A stretch of 64,000 nt of DNA from Cordia subcordata (taxonomy: Eukaryota > Streptophyta > Magnoliopsida > Boraginales > Cordiaceae), in NCBI GenBank assembly GCA_028554755.1, contig JAPTOF010000025.1:1550001-1614000 (forward strand), given 5' to 3'. Position 1 is the stretch's first letter. The number at the start of each line of letters is the position of its first letter. The position numbers were made by a program, and so were the translations under genes. Below are positions 1 through 11,187 of this stretch, one piece after another. The notes under the pieces are model-generated. The model searched no databases. It worked only from the letters and a program-made list of their open reading frames with translations, and was not told the origin of the DNA.

Positions 1-35
1 ATTCATGCATACATGATAAGGAATCTGTTGAGTCA

Positions 36-361
36 CCATTGCCCCCTCCATTTGTGCCTACTCCTGGTGAAAAGCATGATGGCGAGATGACACCCACTAG
101 TGATGAATGTATTGATGAATTTAAAGAGACTGTAGCTAGTGAAGGTTTAAAGTCATCCACTGGGGAAAACAAGACATCAATTTTGGAGATTTTAGATGAT
201 AAGTTTCTTGGAGTTAAGAATCATGATGTTGAAGAGAATAGCAACTCTAAGAAGACACATAAGAAAGGAATTGATGTGCTTGGAAGAATGATCTATGGGT
301 CCCTTTGGATGTTTGATGATTCATTGATGGAAATAGAGCCCATTAAGATCGAATTTGATAC
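36..361 (+). pseudogene. 5' fragment of an unrecognised acidic ORF of the gypsy element
   Basis: The open frame runs from the window edge and has an ATG at position 39. It is rich in Glu, Asp, Lys and Ser (for example GVKNHDVEENSNSKK) and ends inside the terminal bases of the inserted reverse LTR, so the stop codon at 369-371 belongs to the LTR. The frame appears to resume after the LTR at 2,015. I recognise no domain. It lies where gypsy elements of the Athila/Tat type can carry a poorly conserved extra ORF downstream of pol, but that placement is inference. Confidence 0.4.
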
Positions 362-2014
362 TGCTATTTGAGCACAAGCCTAAATAGCCCGCAAGTGCAC
401 GGGACGTGTGTAGTACAGTGTGTGCAAGTGTAGGGTCGAATCCACAGGGAGGCTACCTTAGTTTAGTCTCTATGTGCTCGGGTGCCTTAAACTAGCTACG
501 TGTGTGTGTGTACTTACTTTGGGATGAAAGGGAGCTCGGAAAAAGGAAAATAAAAACTAATCTATGGAGGAACTTAAAGGAGCCAAACTAAGGAAGGAAA
601 CACTAATAAAGAAGAAGGGGACCTAGGGCGATTGCATTGCAACAAGACTTGGGCTATGATAACGAATGAGGTCTATCTAAGGCTCGGGACTTCTATTGCC
701 GTTGTGTTGATCGGGGGTTCTCCTAACCAATACTAGTGGTTCAACCCGTTAGCTGGATTTAAAGCTAAGGGCCAATTCCTTCTAGCCTACGCAATCCGTG
801 CTTAGAACTTATCCTCTTGGCTGGATTTAAAGCCAAGGACTAGCACCTAAACACTACGTGACATTAAGGCTCAATTAACCAACACTAACGTGGGTGAGGG
901 ATACTCTAGTCTAGGTTAACTTATCCGCTTGGCTGGATTTAAAGCCAAGGACTAGCACCTAAACTCGACTAAGCATAGCATGTAACCTATTAGCTGGATT
1001 TAAAGCTAAAGCCTAGGCGACTAAGCAAAGCCACGAGATTAAGCACAATCACATCACCCATATAAGTAGATAAGAGCATTTGAAGCATAAATAACACATG
1101 CATATTCACTTAGGCATTTTAACAAACACATAGACATGTTTGATTTCCAATACATAGACATATTGAATCATGCCATAAATTTATGTAAATAAACATGTAT
1201 TAAGAGCCAAAGATCTACACAAATCCATTATTCAAAACCCTAATCTAATATACAACAACAATCAACCCTAAATCTAGCCTAATCTAGCAACATATTTACA
1301 AGAAATAGAGAAAGAACAAGAAGAACTTCCCTAAATTCTTGCTTCCAAATCCGTACAAATCCTTCAAATCTTTGTTTAATGCTTCAATCCTGGATTGGTG
1401 TGGGGTTTAGATGGTGGTTTAGGGTGTTTTGTGTATTGGGTCGAGGTTAGGGTTTATTAAGATTTAAGAATAAAAGTTCCTCCCTTCGAAATTGGGCTGA
1501 AACGAGCTTTTATAGATTTCTTCCGCGCACAGCCGGTCGACCGGCTCCTCTTTCTTGCTCGACCGCTAGGTCGACCGGCTCCTCTTTCTTGCTTGACCGG
1601 CTTCAATCTTGATGCTCTCTGGACTGGCCGGTCGACCTAGCCGGTCGACCGGCTTCTTGAAGAACTCGACCGGCTCTAAATCTTTTATTCTCTGGAGTGG
1701 CCGGTCGAACTAGACGGTCGACCGGCTCTTCATCTAAGCCGACCGGCTGGATTAGAATGCTCTCTTCTTTATTTCTTTTCTTCCGGTCTTCATCCGTTAG
1801 CTCATTTTTTCCTCGTATACCCTTGAACCCTTCCAAAACACTCCTAAAACATGGAATATAACACTTAGTATAGTATTTATGCACCTAAATACATTAAGTA
1901 CGAATATTAACAAATATGCATAAACTTTATACTAAGCGCACTCAATTATGCTCTAAACACCCTTAAATATGCATGCAAAAACTAGATGCAAATATGCACA
2001 AATGACACACATCA
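362..2014 (-). mobile_element. Reverse-oriented (probably solo) LTR, related to the LTR at 4,067-5,646
   Basis: On the - strand this begins TGATGTGTGTCA and ends CAAATAGCA. It is about 1,650 bp long and matches the + strand LTR at 4,067-5,646 along most of its length in inverted orientation. It interrupts an ORF that can be followed from before 361 to after 2,015. The flanking 5-mers (GATAC left, GAATC right) are only an imperfect target duplication. The - strand carries a TATAAAAG box at 1,508-1,515 with GGTCGACC-type palindromes just upstream of it (about 1,530-1,745). Four short hairpins with the common loop TTAAATCC sit at 749-768, 816-837, 928-949 and 990-1,009. No internal domain is attached, hence the solo-LTR reading. 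Confidence 0.75.
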
Positions 2015-2539
2015 GAATCCACCCTTCGTGAGGAGTTAGAACGACCTAGGTTTGATCATGTTATATCTTGTGGAGAAGAAGAGGGTAGTACATCCACCTC
2101 CTATATTATTACTCCTTCTTCTCCAAATGTCGTTCCAACTCCCATTTCCCATTCCATTGAGTCTCCTTTTTTAGAGCTCACGTTTGTGCCTTCATACATA
2201 GAACATTTTCATCTAGGGTTAGAGAGCACATTTCCCATGTTGCATGCATTAGACCTATCTTTGACCTATGGGGAAAGCGTGTTCCTAGCCATTGATTATG
2301 AGAAGAAGGCATTGGGGTGGCTAATTAAAGAGCAAGCGGGATATGATTTTTCACGTTTGAGCATGCTTCATTCCACACTTGCGCACTCATTTGATATTTT
2401 AAGGTGGGATCTTGAAAAGAGGTGCATCATGCATTCATCGGCCCAACCTTTAGTGCATGACCCTTTTCCTTCTATATTCTGTGCTTTGATGATTATCCGG
2501 CAATTTGTGCCACACAACTTTAAACATGTTTTACTCTAA
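2015..2539 (+). pseudogene. 3' fragment of the interrupted gypsy ORF
   Basis: The frame is open from 2,015 (starting ESTLREELERPRFDHV) to a stop at 2,537-2,539, about 174 codons. It begins directly after the inserted LTR and has no ATG of its own at the start, so I read it as the continuation of the ORF seen at 36-361. I recognise no domain. The residues following its end, in another frame (HWRPAGDVKSS), form a stretch I associate with the region downstream of pol in plant gypsy elements. This is a memory-based impression, not a verified match. Confidence 0.4.
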
Positions 2540-4036
2540 CATTGGCGCCCGGCTGGAGACGTTAAATCCAGCGCTACTAGGAGGCACCCTAGGCTTGTTC
2601 ATATTTTTCTTGTTTTTCTTGTATTTATTTGCCTTTGCCTTTGTATATAGTAGATTAGTTTTCTTGTACTTATTCTTGCTTTGTGCATAATAGATTAGAT
2701 TGCTTTTGTTTATCTTACCTTTTTATATTTTAGGATTTCTTTTGTTTATTTTCATTCTTAGTAGGTTAGATTTTTACTCCCTTACTTGTTCTTGCTCCTT
2801 TCCTTCATTTGTGCATCAATCCCTTACCCTGTGTTTACATCCTTGTTTATCATTTCAAATGTCAATGTGAGCTTGCATAGCATATCTTCTAATCTCTTCT
2901 TTGTTTTTTGAGCATTAGTGCTTTCCACAAAAGATAGAGGCTAGTAGATCATTGGATTGTCTTTGGCATTTGCGGACTACATGGAAACAAGGTTGTATCT
3001 ATCCATCTTTCACTTGTCCTTATCTATCCCTCTTCTCATTCCCCATATGTGTTTCATGTTGATTGCTTGTCGTGTGGCTTTGTGATTTTTGCTTGAGGAC
3101 AAGCAAAGTTTAGGTTTGGGGGTATGGTTGTTCATTTATTGTTGATATCATATTTAGGATAGATTTGCTTGCCATATCTTATTTTTTGCTTAAAATGTGT
3201 TCAAATTTTTCATTTTTTTTGCATATTTTGAGTTAGTTTATCTCCACGTTGGTTGGAGAGTTGGCTTTTGTTATTGACTTATTTGATTGGAGAAGATAAG
3301 GGTGTATTGTGGGGAGTAAATGGAGTGTAGGGTATAACCTAGACTTTGAAGAGAATCCTTTTGAAAACTGTGGGGAGTGAGTATTTCTAAGAATGCACCT
3401 TGTAGTTTTCCCACAACTTGGTTGGAAAAAGTGTTTTTAAAGGGTTGTTAATATGAGTGCCCATTCCTTGATTGGTTCTTTTAGTTTGCCTTAGCCTATT
3501 CTTTTTCCTTTCTTTTTGTTCTATTTATGTATTGAAAAAAAAAAAACAAACAAAAACGAAAAAAAATGAGAAAAAGAGAAAAGCCAAAAGGCAACAAAAA
3601 GATTGAAAAGTGAAGTATGTTGAATAAGTGTCAAGTGACATAATGTCAATTTGACACAAGTATCTCTTTTGTTTATTTTTATGTATTGTGGATAAGGCTC
3701 TTACGTCAATGTGAGCCATTGTGATGTATCTTCTCTTTCTTGTATCTTTGGGGCTAAGTACATATTGGGAGGCCATGTTAGTTGACAGAGCACGAAGTAT
3801 CAACATCCTGAGTGCGTGAGTTGGAATCCTAAGTTTGTGGTGGTTCTAGCTACTTGGTGACATTCCCAAGAGGTGTGAGACCCCTTGTGATCAAAGGGAG
3901 GATCCGAAAAAGACTAAGGAAGCCCTTACATGAAAAGAATGACCCCTTGTACCCCTTGGATGCGAAAAGATAGCAAGTCAATGCAATTGGCAACTCTTTG
4001 AAAAGCATGAGGATAGATTTCATTTGGGCTTGTTTG
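2540..4036 (+). other. Non-coding 3' region of the gypsy element
   Basis: No convincing gene is present. The stretch is T-rich, has an A-run near 3,534-3,600, and shows a polypurine-like GAGGACAAGCAAAGTTTAGG near 3,095-3,114. TGGCGCC at 2,544-2,550 resembles a gypsy primer-binding site but does not follow an LTR. The remaining ORFs here are short and compositionally biased. Confidence 0.5.
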
Positions 4037-4066
4037 AGGACAAGCAAGGGGAAGGTTTGGAGGTGT

Positions 4067-5646
4067 TGATGTGTGTCATTTGTGCATGTTTGCATCTAGT
4101 TTTTGCATGCATATTTAACGGTGTTTAGAGTATAATTGAGTGCGCTTAGTATAAAGTTTATGCATATTTGTTAACATTTGTACATAATGTATTTAGGTGC
4201 ATAAATACTATACTAAGTGTCATATTCCATTGTTCAGGAGTGTTTTGGAAGGGATCAAGCTTATGCGAGGAAGAAATGAGCTAACGGATGAAGACCGGAA
4301 GAAAAGAAATAAAGAAGAGATCATTTAGAAGAAGAGCCGGTCGACCTAGACCGCTCCAGAGAATAAAAGATTTGCAGCTGGTCGAGTTCTTCAAGAAGCG
4401 GTCGACCGGCTAGTCCAGAGAGCATCATGATTGAAGCCGGTCGAGCAAGAAAGAGGAGTCGGTCGACCGGCTAGGTCGACCGGCTGTGCGCTGAAGAAAT
4501 CCATAAAAAGCTCGTTTCAGCTCATTTTCAGGGGAGGAACTTTTATTTCTTAAATCCTAATAAACCCTAACCCTTTACCCACTTCACAAAACACCCTAAA
4601 CCACTATCTAAACCCCACACCAAGCTAGGATTGAAGCATTAAACAAAGATTTGAAGGATTTGCACGGATTTGGAAGCAAGAATTTAGGGAAGTTCTTCTT
4701 GTTCTTTCTCTATTTCTTGTAAATATGTTGCTAGATTTAGGGTTGATTGTTGTTGTATATTATATTAGGGCTTTGAATAACGGATTTGTGTAGATCTTTG
4801 GCTCTTAATACATGTTTATTTACATAAATTTATGGCATGATTCAATATGTCTATGTATTGGAAATCAAACATGTCTATGTGTTTGTTAAAATGCCTAAGT
4901 GAATATGCATGTGTTATTTGTGCTTCAAATGCTCTTGTCTACTTATATGGGTGATGTGATTGTGCTTAATCTCGTGGCTTTGCTTAGTAGAGTAGGCTTT
5001 AGCTTTAAATCCAGCTAATAGGTTACATGCTATGGTTAGTCAAGTTTAGGTGCTAGTCCTTGGCTTTAAATCCAGCCAAGCGGATAAGTTAACCTAGACT
5101 AGAGTATCCCTCACCCACGTTAGTGTTGGTTAATCGAGCTTTAATGTCACGTAGTGTTTAGGTGCTAGTCCTTGGCTTTAAATCCAGCCAAGAGGATAAG
5201 TTCTAAGCACGGATTGCGTAGGCTAGGAGGGATTGGCCCTTAGCTTTAAATCCAGCTAACGGGTTGAACCACTAGTATTGGTTAAGAGAGCCCCCGATCA
5301 ACACAACGACAATAGAAGTCCTGAGCCTTAGATAGACATCATCTGTTATCATAACCCAAGTCTTGTTGCAATGCAATCACCCTAGGTCCCCTTCTTCTTT
5401 ATTAGTGTTTCCTTTCTTAGTTTGGTTCCCTTAAGTTCCTCCATAGATTAGTTTTTATTTTCCTTTTTCCGAGCTCCCTTCCATCCTAAAGTAAGTACAC
5501 ACACGCACGTAGCTAGTTTAAGGCACCCGAGCACATAGGGACTAAACTAAGGTAGCCTCCCTGTGGATTCGACCCCGCACTTGCACACACTGTACTACAC
5601 ACGTCCCGTGCACTTGCGGGCTATTTAGGCTTGTGCTCAAATAGCG
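4067..5646 (+). mobile_element. 3' LTR of the Ty3/gypsy element
   Basis: It begins TGATGTGTGTCATT after a polypurine tract and ends CAAATAGC(G), about 1,580 bp. It mirrors the LTR at 362-2,014. GGTCGACC-type palindromes at 4,337-4,346, 4,399-4,409, 4,460-4,470 and 4,473-4,483 sit just upstream of a TATA-like CCATAAAAAG at 4,501-4,510, suggesting U3 followed by transcription start. Four hairpins with the loop TTAAATCC lie at 4,999-5,018, 5,059-5,080, 5,171-5,192 and 5,240-5,259. The right end abuts coding sequence of the Sirevirus env-like ORF, so the element inserted there. The left target duplication lies outside the window. Confidence 0.75.
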
Positions 5647-5900
5647 ATATCACACCTCAAGATTTTCATAGAATTCAATCACTATCCTATCTTGAACATC
5701 ACAATGTAAATGCATGAACATATACCAATCTTGATATAATGAAAGAACATCCGTACCAGCAAAATCTAAGTCCACCAAGAATTTACCGCACAAGATTGTA
5801 TGCTTCTCTTGGATTTTTGATACGATAATCGTGTTCTTGCCCTTTTTCCTCTTCTTCCACATCCATAATCTCTTCTTCTGAGATTCCCCATCATCTGGAG
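5647..5900 (-). pseudogene. N-terminal part of a Sirevirus env-like/extra ORF, truncated by the gypsy LTR
   Basis: The - strand frame encodes a Lys/Arg-rich start (WKKRKKGKNT) followed by KHTILCGKFLVDLDFAGTD and ending IVIEFYENLEV at the junction with the gypsy LTR. The pattern (basic N-terminus, a hydrophobic 'G-K/R-F/I-x-D-L-D' stretch, then 'I-V-x-E-F-Y-x-N') resembles the plant extra ORF found after pol in Sirevirus elements. That assignment rests on memory of the family. It lies about 600 bp downstream of the end of pol, separated by a 5'UTR-like CT-rich leader (6,000-6,060). Confidence 0.45.
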
Positions 5901-6285
5901 ATGTTTTTGAAAAATTAAATCGGTAAAAGTTTGTTTTTTGATGTGGGTATTAAGATTATGGAAAGAATTTTGAGAAAAATTGGTCGAAAATTGAACATTT
6001 GAAAGTGGGTTTGAGAGAAAATTCGAGTTAGGGTTAGAGAAGTTGAGAGAGATTGTGAGACTTTGGGGTGGAAACCCCCAATTTTAAGCCTTTTTTGCGT
6101 TTAGTTGGTCTACCGGCCAGATAAGATAGCACAAAAAAATATTCAATTTAGCTAGGCACTTTATAGCTTCAATCGGTCGATCGGCTAGGTCAACCGGCTG
6201 GGTCAGAATATGCCCATATGCATATTTTTTCATACCCAGGCCATATAAACACACACATATATGCAATTTAACCACTTTTTATCAT
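5901..6285 (-). promoter_or_regulatory. Spacer between pol and env-like ORF, with GGTCGACC-type palindrome remnants
   Basis: No ORF is supported. On the - strand the order is palindrome-like motifs (6,170-6,200, with further related bases near 6,105-6,118), then a sequence resembling a transcript leader with CTCTAACCCTAACTC around 6,020-6,040, then the env-like ORF. This mirrors the U3 layout of other LTRs in the window and could be an internal promoter for the extra ORF. That function is inference only. Confidence 0.3.
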
Positions 6286-8090
6286 ACCAATTTCCCTTCT
6301 AATCTTACAAAATTGATCCTTATTCAGTGGTTTAGTAAAAATATTAGCAACTTGATGCAAAGTATCAACAAATTCGAGTATGATATCACCATTTTGCACA
6401 TGATCTCTAATGAAATGGTGCATAATCTCAATATGATTAGTTCTAGAATGTTAAATTGGGTTTTTGGTGAGATTAATTGCAATAGTATTATCACAATATA
6501 TGGGAACATGATCATATTGCAAGCCATAATCAAATAAGATTTGTTTCATCCACAAGATTTGAGCTACACAACTACCAGCTGCAATATACTCGACTTCGGT
6601 GGTACAGCTGGCACCACTATTTTGTTTTCTGCATGACCAAGACACTAAAGAATGTCCTAGGAATTGACAAGTTCCACTAGTGCTTTTATGATCTACCTTA
6701 CATCCAGCACAATCAGTGTAAAAAAATCCACATAAGTCAAATGAGGTTCCTTTTGCATACCAACGCCATAGATTACAAGTTCCTTTAAGATATCTAATTA
6801 TTCTTTTTACAGCAATTAGATGTGTTTCCTTAGGATGAGATTGAAATTTAGCACATAAGAATACTACAAACATGATATCTAGCATAGAGGCAGTTAAATA
6901 AAGTAAGCTATTAATCATACATCTATATTTCTTCTCATCTACCGGTTTACCGTTTTTATCCTTGTCCAATTTTGTTAAGGGCCTCATAGGAGTCCCAATC
7001 TTCTTTGCATCTTCAAGCCCAAATTTTTTGGTAACTTTCATGGTGTATTTCACTTGATTGATGAAGATGCCTTCTTTTGTTTGCTTGATTTGGAGTCCAA
7101 GAAAGAAAGTTAATTCTCCTATCACACTCATCTCGAATTCCTTGTGCGTACACTTAGAAAAATTGTCACACAAAGATACATTAGTAGCACCAAAGATTAT
7201 ATCATCAACATAAATTTGCACAACGAGAATTTCATTTCCTTCTCTCTTAATAAACAAAGTGGAGTCAAGTTCTCCTCTTTCAAAGTTATTTTCCATAAGA
7301 AATCCACTAAGTCTTTCATACCAAGCTCTAGGAGCTTGCTTTAAACCATAAAATGCCTTTTCTAATTTAAAAACATGATTTGGAAAGCAAAGGTCTTCAA
7401 AACTAGGAGGTTGTTCAACATATACCTCTTTTTCAATAAAGCCATTTAGAAAAGCACTCTTGACATCCATTTAATAGAGTTTAAAATCCATGTAACATGC
7501 AAATGCAAGTAACATGGAAATGGATTTAAGTCTATCTAAAGAGGCAAAGGTCTCATCATAATCAATCCCTTCTTCTTGATTATATCATTGAGCAACAAGT
7601 CTAGCCTTGTTCCTAGTTACTAAACCAGCTTTATCTAGTTTTTTCTAAAGACCCATTTGGTTCCAATCACTGATCTATCTCTTGGTCTTTCAACTAGTTT
7701 TCAAACTTTATTTCTAACAAATTGATTTAGTTCCTCTTGCATGGCTATTATCCAATTTTCATCAAGTAAAGTCTCTTTAACATTTTTAGGTTATATATGG
7801 GAGACAAATACATAATGTTCACAAAAAGCATTAATGTTACGTCTAGTTCTTTCTCATTGAGATGGGTCACCAAGAATTTGACCTTGAGGATGATTCTGCA
7901 CAAATTTCCAACTCTTTGGTAAATCTTCATAAGTCTCTTTTATCTCAATGTTGCTTTCATGTGAGCATTATCCATTTTCCTTCTTGGCTTGATACGTTTC
8001 TTCTTGCTTTGTATCTTCTTGTTTTGTTGGAATCTCTTTGTCTTTTGGAGATGACTCTTCAAGTGTAGTCTTCTCCAAGAGGCAACCTAA
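6286..8090 (-). pseudogene. Sirevirus-like reverse transcriptase and RNase H (degraded)
   Basis: A 339-codon open stretch (7,470-6,451) carries the copia RT/RNase H core. It has MDVKSAFLNGFIEKEVYVEQ (RT motif with catalytic Asp), YGLKQAPRAWYERL, the catalytic box YVDDIIFGA, and the copia RNase H signature region around DHKSTSGTCQFLG and SWSCRKQNSGASCTTEVEYI. The YVDD box is intact. The frame upstream (7,470-8,090) is recognisable but has stops, including one directly before MDVKSAF. Downstream of 6,451 the RNase H C-terminus continues in a broken frame towards REIGM near 6,290. The part is transposition machinery of the surrounding element and cannot be expressed whole. Confidence 0.85.
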
Positions 8091-8099
8091 ATCATCAAC

Positions 8100-9047
8100 T
8101 TACTTTCTTGGCTCAAATGGGTTAGGCTCATCAAATATAACATGCATAGATTCTTCCACAATAAGAGTTCTTTTACTATACACTTTATAAGCTTTGCTCT
8201 TAGTGGAATATCCCAAAAATATGCCTTCATCCGATTTGGCATCAAATTTTCTCAAGTGATCTTTAGTATTTAGGATAAAACATTTACAACCAAATACCTT
8301 GAAGTATGAAATTTTAGGCATTTTTCCATGCCATAGTTCATATGGAGTTTTGTTTAAGATGGGGCTAATTAAAACTCTATTATACACATAACATGCAATG
8401 TTTATGGCTTCACTCCAAAAATATTTTGGCAAGTTGTGTTCTTTTAGCATGGTTTTTGTCATTTCTTATAATGTACGATTCTTCCTCTCAACTATCCCAT
8501 TTTATTGAGGAGTCCGAGGGGCCAAAAATTTGTCTTCTATGCTATGTTCATCGCAAAAATGCATAAAAAGAGTGTTCACATATTCCGTGCCATTATCACT
8601 ATGAATGCAAGTTATAAAATAGCCTTTCTCGTTTTGCACTTTTCTACACAATTTTGCAAATTCATTGAAGGCATCATTTTTATGTGCAAGAAACATGACC
8701 CATGTAAACCTATTATAGTCATCTAAAACAACAAAGGTATATGTCGAACCTCCTAAGCTAGCCATATCAATTGGTCCAAATAAGTCTATATGTAATAATT
8801 GTAATGCTCTATTAGTTGAAACTTTGTTGAGGGGTTTGAAAGATGTCTTGTGTTGTTTCCCTAATTGACAAGCATCACAAATTTCGTCTTTTTCAAATTT
8901 TTGTTTTGGTAAGTCTCTAACTAAATCATATTTTGATAACCATTTACTAAGCTCATGCTAGTATGTCCTGATCTTCTATGCCATAACCAAGCATTATCAT
9001 CCACAATCGATAAACATTTAACATATTGACACACAAGTTGATCAATT
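8100..9047 (-). pseudogene. Sirevirus-like integrase fragments
   Basis: Two main open pieces occur. Positions 8,765-8,502 hold the retroviral integrase core (FVVLDDYNRFTWVMFLAHK, then IHSDNGTEYVN with the second Asp of the DDE triad and KFLAPRTPQ). Positions 8,462-8,100 continue with YFWSEAINIACYVYNR, TPYELWHGKMPKI and YFKVFGCKCFI, typical of the copia integrase C-terminus. A stop/frameshift lies between them, where the QQNG-x-x-ER motif should be. The region 8,770-9,047 shows decayed GAG-pre-integrase zinc-binding sequence. The integrase would insert the element cDNA; it is inactive here. Confidence 0.8.
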
Positions 9048-9362
9048 TCAACTGTGTAGACATTTTGATTTCTTTTTAGCTACAAATAACACATTATCAT
9101 TACCACGTTCATGTACAATGCAACTAGAGGATTGAAATACCACCTTATGACCTTTATCAAACAATTGACTTATACTAAGTAGATTGAATTTAAGACCCTC
9201 TACAAGTAAGATATTGTATATAGCAAGAGAATTTTCATTATCAATTCTTCTTTTTCCAATTATTTTTCCTTTGCTATTGTAACCAAAAATAACATCTCCT
9301 TCTTTTGTTTTCCCCGTCATGTGTTTGGAACAACCACTATCCAAGATCCACTTCATCTTGCT
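9048..9362 (-). pseudogene. Sirevirus-like aspartic protease
   Basis: The fragment begins with MKWILDSGCSKHMTGKTKEG, the copia protease active-site context (D-S-G-C-S-x-H-M-T-G) with the catalytic Asp intact. It continues with the usual IYNILLVEGLKFNLLSISQL segment. The protease cleaves the gag-pol polyprotein. A stop separates it from the upstream gag and from integrase. Confidence 0.8.
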
Positions 9363-9372
9363 AGTTTTGCTC

Positions 9373-11120
9373 TCATTGCATACCTACACACATGAAATTC
9401 AAAAACAATTCTTTATTTTGGGGTCCCCAACACCTTGGGTCCTTGACGCTAGTTTCAATTTTTGGCCTTGACAACCCATTTAGGTCTTTGCTAATATGGG
9501 ACATGTGATTCTTTATCACGAAGTTTCGTATAATAACAATGAGTTGATACATGTCCTTTCTTTTCACAATATGTGCAAGTGATATTTGACTTTGGTGAGG
9601 TGGATAAGGTAGAGGTAGAAGCTTTGACAAAATAAGTTTTGAAATATTTTTTGTTAATGTTTGATCTATAGCCAATTCCACTTTTATCAAAGGCCATTTT
9701 TTGACATCCAAGGAGTTTTTCAAAATTCTACTTGTAATTTGTAAATTTTTTAGTAATGCCATTTAAATCCTCAATTTTCTTTTTCAATTCTTTAACTTCT
9801 TTTTCAAACTTCACAAAATCTTCAGCATATGAGTCATTTCTTTTTCCAAGATTTCAATTTTCTCAATAAGAGAAGCATTTTTCTTTTCTAAAATTTCTTT
9901 TTCATCAAATGCAAGTTTTAATTTTCTATGCATTTGCTTATTTTTTGCTAAAGCTAAAGATAAATCATCATGAAATTTAGCAAATGCATCCTTTAGTTCA
10001 TCAAAGCCATACTCCTCTTCCTCTTCTTCACTAGATGAATAATAAATAGAAGGAGAAGGTGAAGATTGTACCTCATCCTCATTGGCTATGAGGCAAAAGT
10101 TGGCTACCCCATGTCGCTTTTCCATATCTTCTTCACTTTCGGAGGTGTCCTAAGTGGTCTTGAGTGCTTTGTCTTCCTTCTTCTTTACTAGCTTTGGGCA
10201 ATTTGCTTTTATGTGCCCTAACTTGTTGTAATTAAAACACTTCAATTTGTCATTTCTTGTTTGCTTTGACCTCTTGAAATCTTTAGTTTCTTTTCCATTC
10301 TTCTTCCAATTGGCATTGTTAGAAGATGCTTCTCTCTTCATTTTTCTAAATTTCATGAATTTCTTGAAATTTCGGGCTAAAAGTGCAATCTCTTCATCCT
10401 CCGGGTCCTTATGATCATCTTCTTCTTCACTTGATGTGTATTTTGAAGCAACAAGTGCAATGGACTTCATTTTTCTATCTTCCTCTTCATGATCCTTTAT
10501 TTCAAGCTCAAGAGTCATAAGTGACCCAATAAGCTTTTTGCGCTCTAATGTTTTTAGATCTTTGGCTTCCTTGATGGCCGTCACTTTTGGTTGCCATGAT
10601 GATGGCAAGCTCTTTAGCACCTTCCTTACTTTCTCTACATTTGAATAATATTTTCCACGTGCCTTTAAACCATTAGTAATGTCAACAAATCTGGAGAACA
10701 TTTGCTCAACACTTTCGTTAGGAAGCATCTTCAACAATTTATATCTATGTACAAGCATAGCAATTCTAGATTCCTTTACTTAGCTAGTCCCCTTATAGGT
10801 CACTTCTAATTGGTCCTAAAGTTCCTTAGCCAAAGTACACCCCATTACCCTTGCAAACTCGGTTGCATTCATGGCATTGAACAAATAATGTAAAGCTTTT
10901 TGATTTAAATCAAATAGTTTAATATCCTCATCGTTCCATTCACTTTCGGGTTTAGGCACTCTCCTATCCCCTTCTAATTTAGTAGGCAAGGTAGGTCCAT
11001 TTTCTATAATCTTCCAAGCTTTATAATCATGTGATTGTATAAATACTTTCATTTCATCTTTCAAAATGCATAGTTAGTTCCATCAAATGGGGGCAAATGC
11101 TTGCTTAATAAAAATTCCCT
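9373..11120 (-). pseudogene. Sirevirus-like gag with coiled coil and zinc knuckles, broken
   Basis: The pieces in order on the - strand are as follows. An N-terminal gag fragment (11,064-10,816) contains HDYKAWKIIENGP and VPKPESEWNDEDIKLFDLN. The UBN2-type gag core and a knuckle follow (10,758-10,150; CFNYNKLGHIKANCPK). An acidic/coiled-coil stretch lies at 10,125-9,811 (LEKKNASLIEKIEILEKE). A second knuckle is at 9,697-9,491 (CTYCEKKGHVSTHC, a proper CX2CX4HX4C). In the first knuckle the second Cys is replaced by Tyr (CFNY), which should abolish zinc binding. Several stops separate the pieces. Gag forms the virus-like particle in active elements. Confidence 0.8.
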
Positions 11121-11173
11121 CCATATTTGTTAAATGTAATTCTACTAGTTGTTTAACTATAGGTAGAATCCTA

Positions 11174-11185
11174 GCTCTTATACAA
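11174..11185 (-). other. Degenerate primer-binding site (initiator Met-tRNA type)
   Basis: On the - strand the bases TTGTATAAGAGC follow the LTR end (CACCTACA) after two bases. They differ at two positions from TGGTATCAGAGC, the complement of the plant initiator Met-tRNA 3' end used by most copia elements. Confidence 0.6.
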
Positions 11186-11187
11186 AT

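Larger units (their letters stand above)
1..4066 (+). mobile_element. 3' internal region of a Ty3/gypsy-type LTR retrotransposon (5' part outside window)
   Basis: This is the 3' part of an LTR retrotransposon that enters from the left edge. It contains a long acidic ORF interrupted by a reverse-oriented LTR, then about 1.5 kb of non-coding DNA. A polypurine-tract-like stretch (GAGGACAAGCAAGGGGAAGG, about 4,037-4,056) leads directly into the LTR that starts at 4,067. A second polypurine-like stretch with the same GAGGACAAGCAAA start lies near 3,095-3,120. The GAGGACAAGCAA-type tract is one I associate with non-chromoviral (Athila/Tat-like) gypsy elements, so the subgroup call is inference. No gag, protease or RT is in view. 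The internal sequence is T-rich between 2,560 and 3,240 with no further ORF of note. Confidence 0.6.

Noticed and set aside
2544..2560. TGGCGCC as a primer-binding site of a second gypsy element
   Set aside because: No LTR ends directly before it, and coding sequence runs up to it.
3525..3806. 93-codon - strand ORF
   Set aside because: It depends on an A-run translated as poly-Phe and has no recognisable domain.
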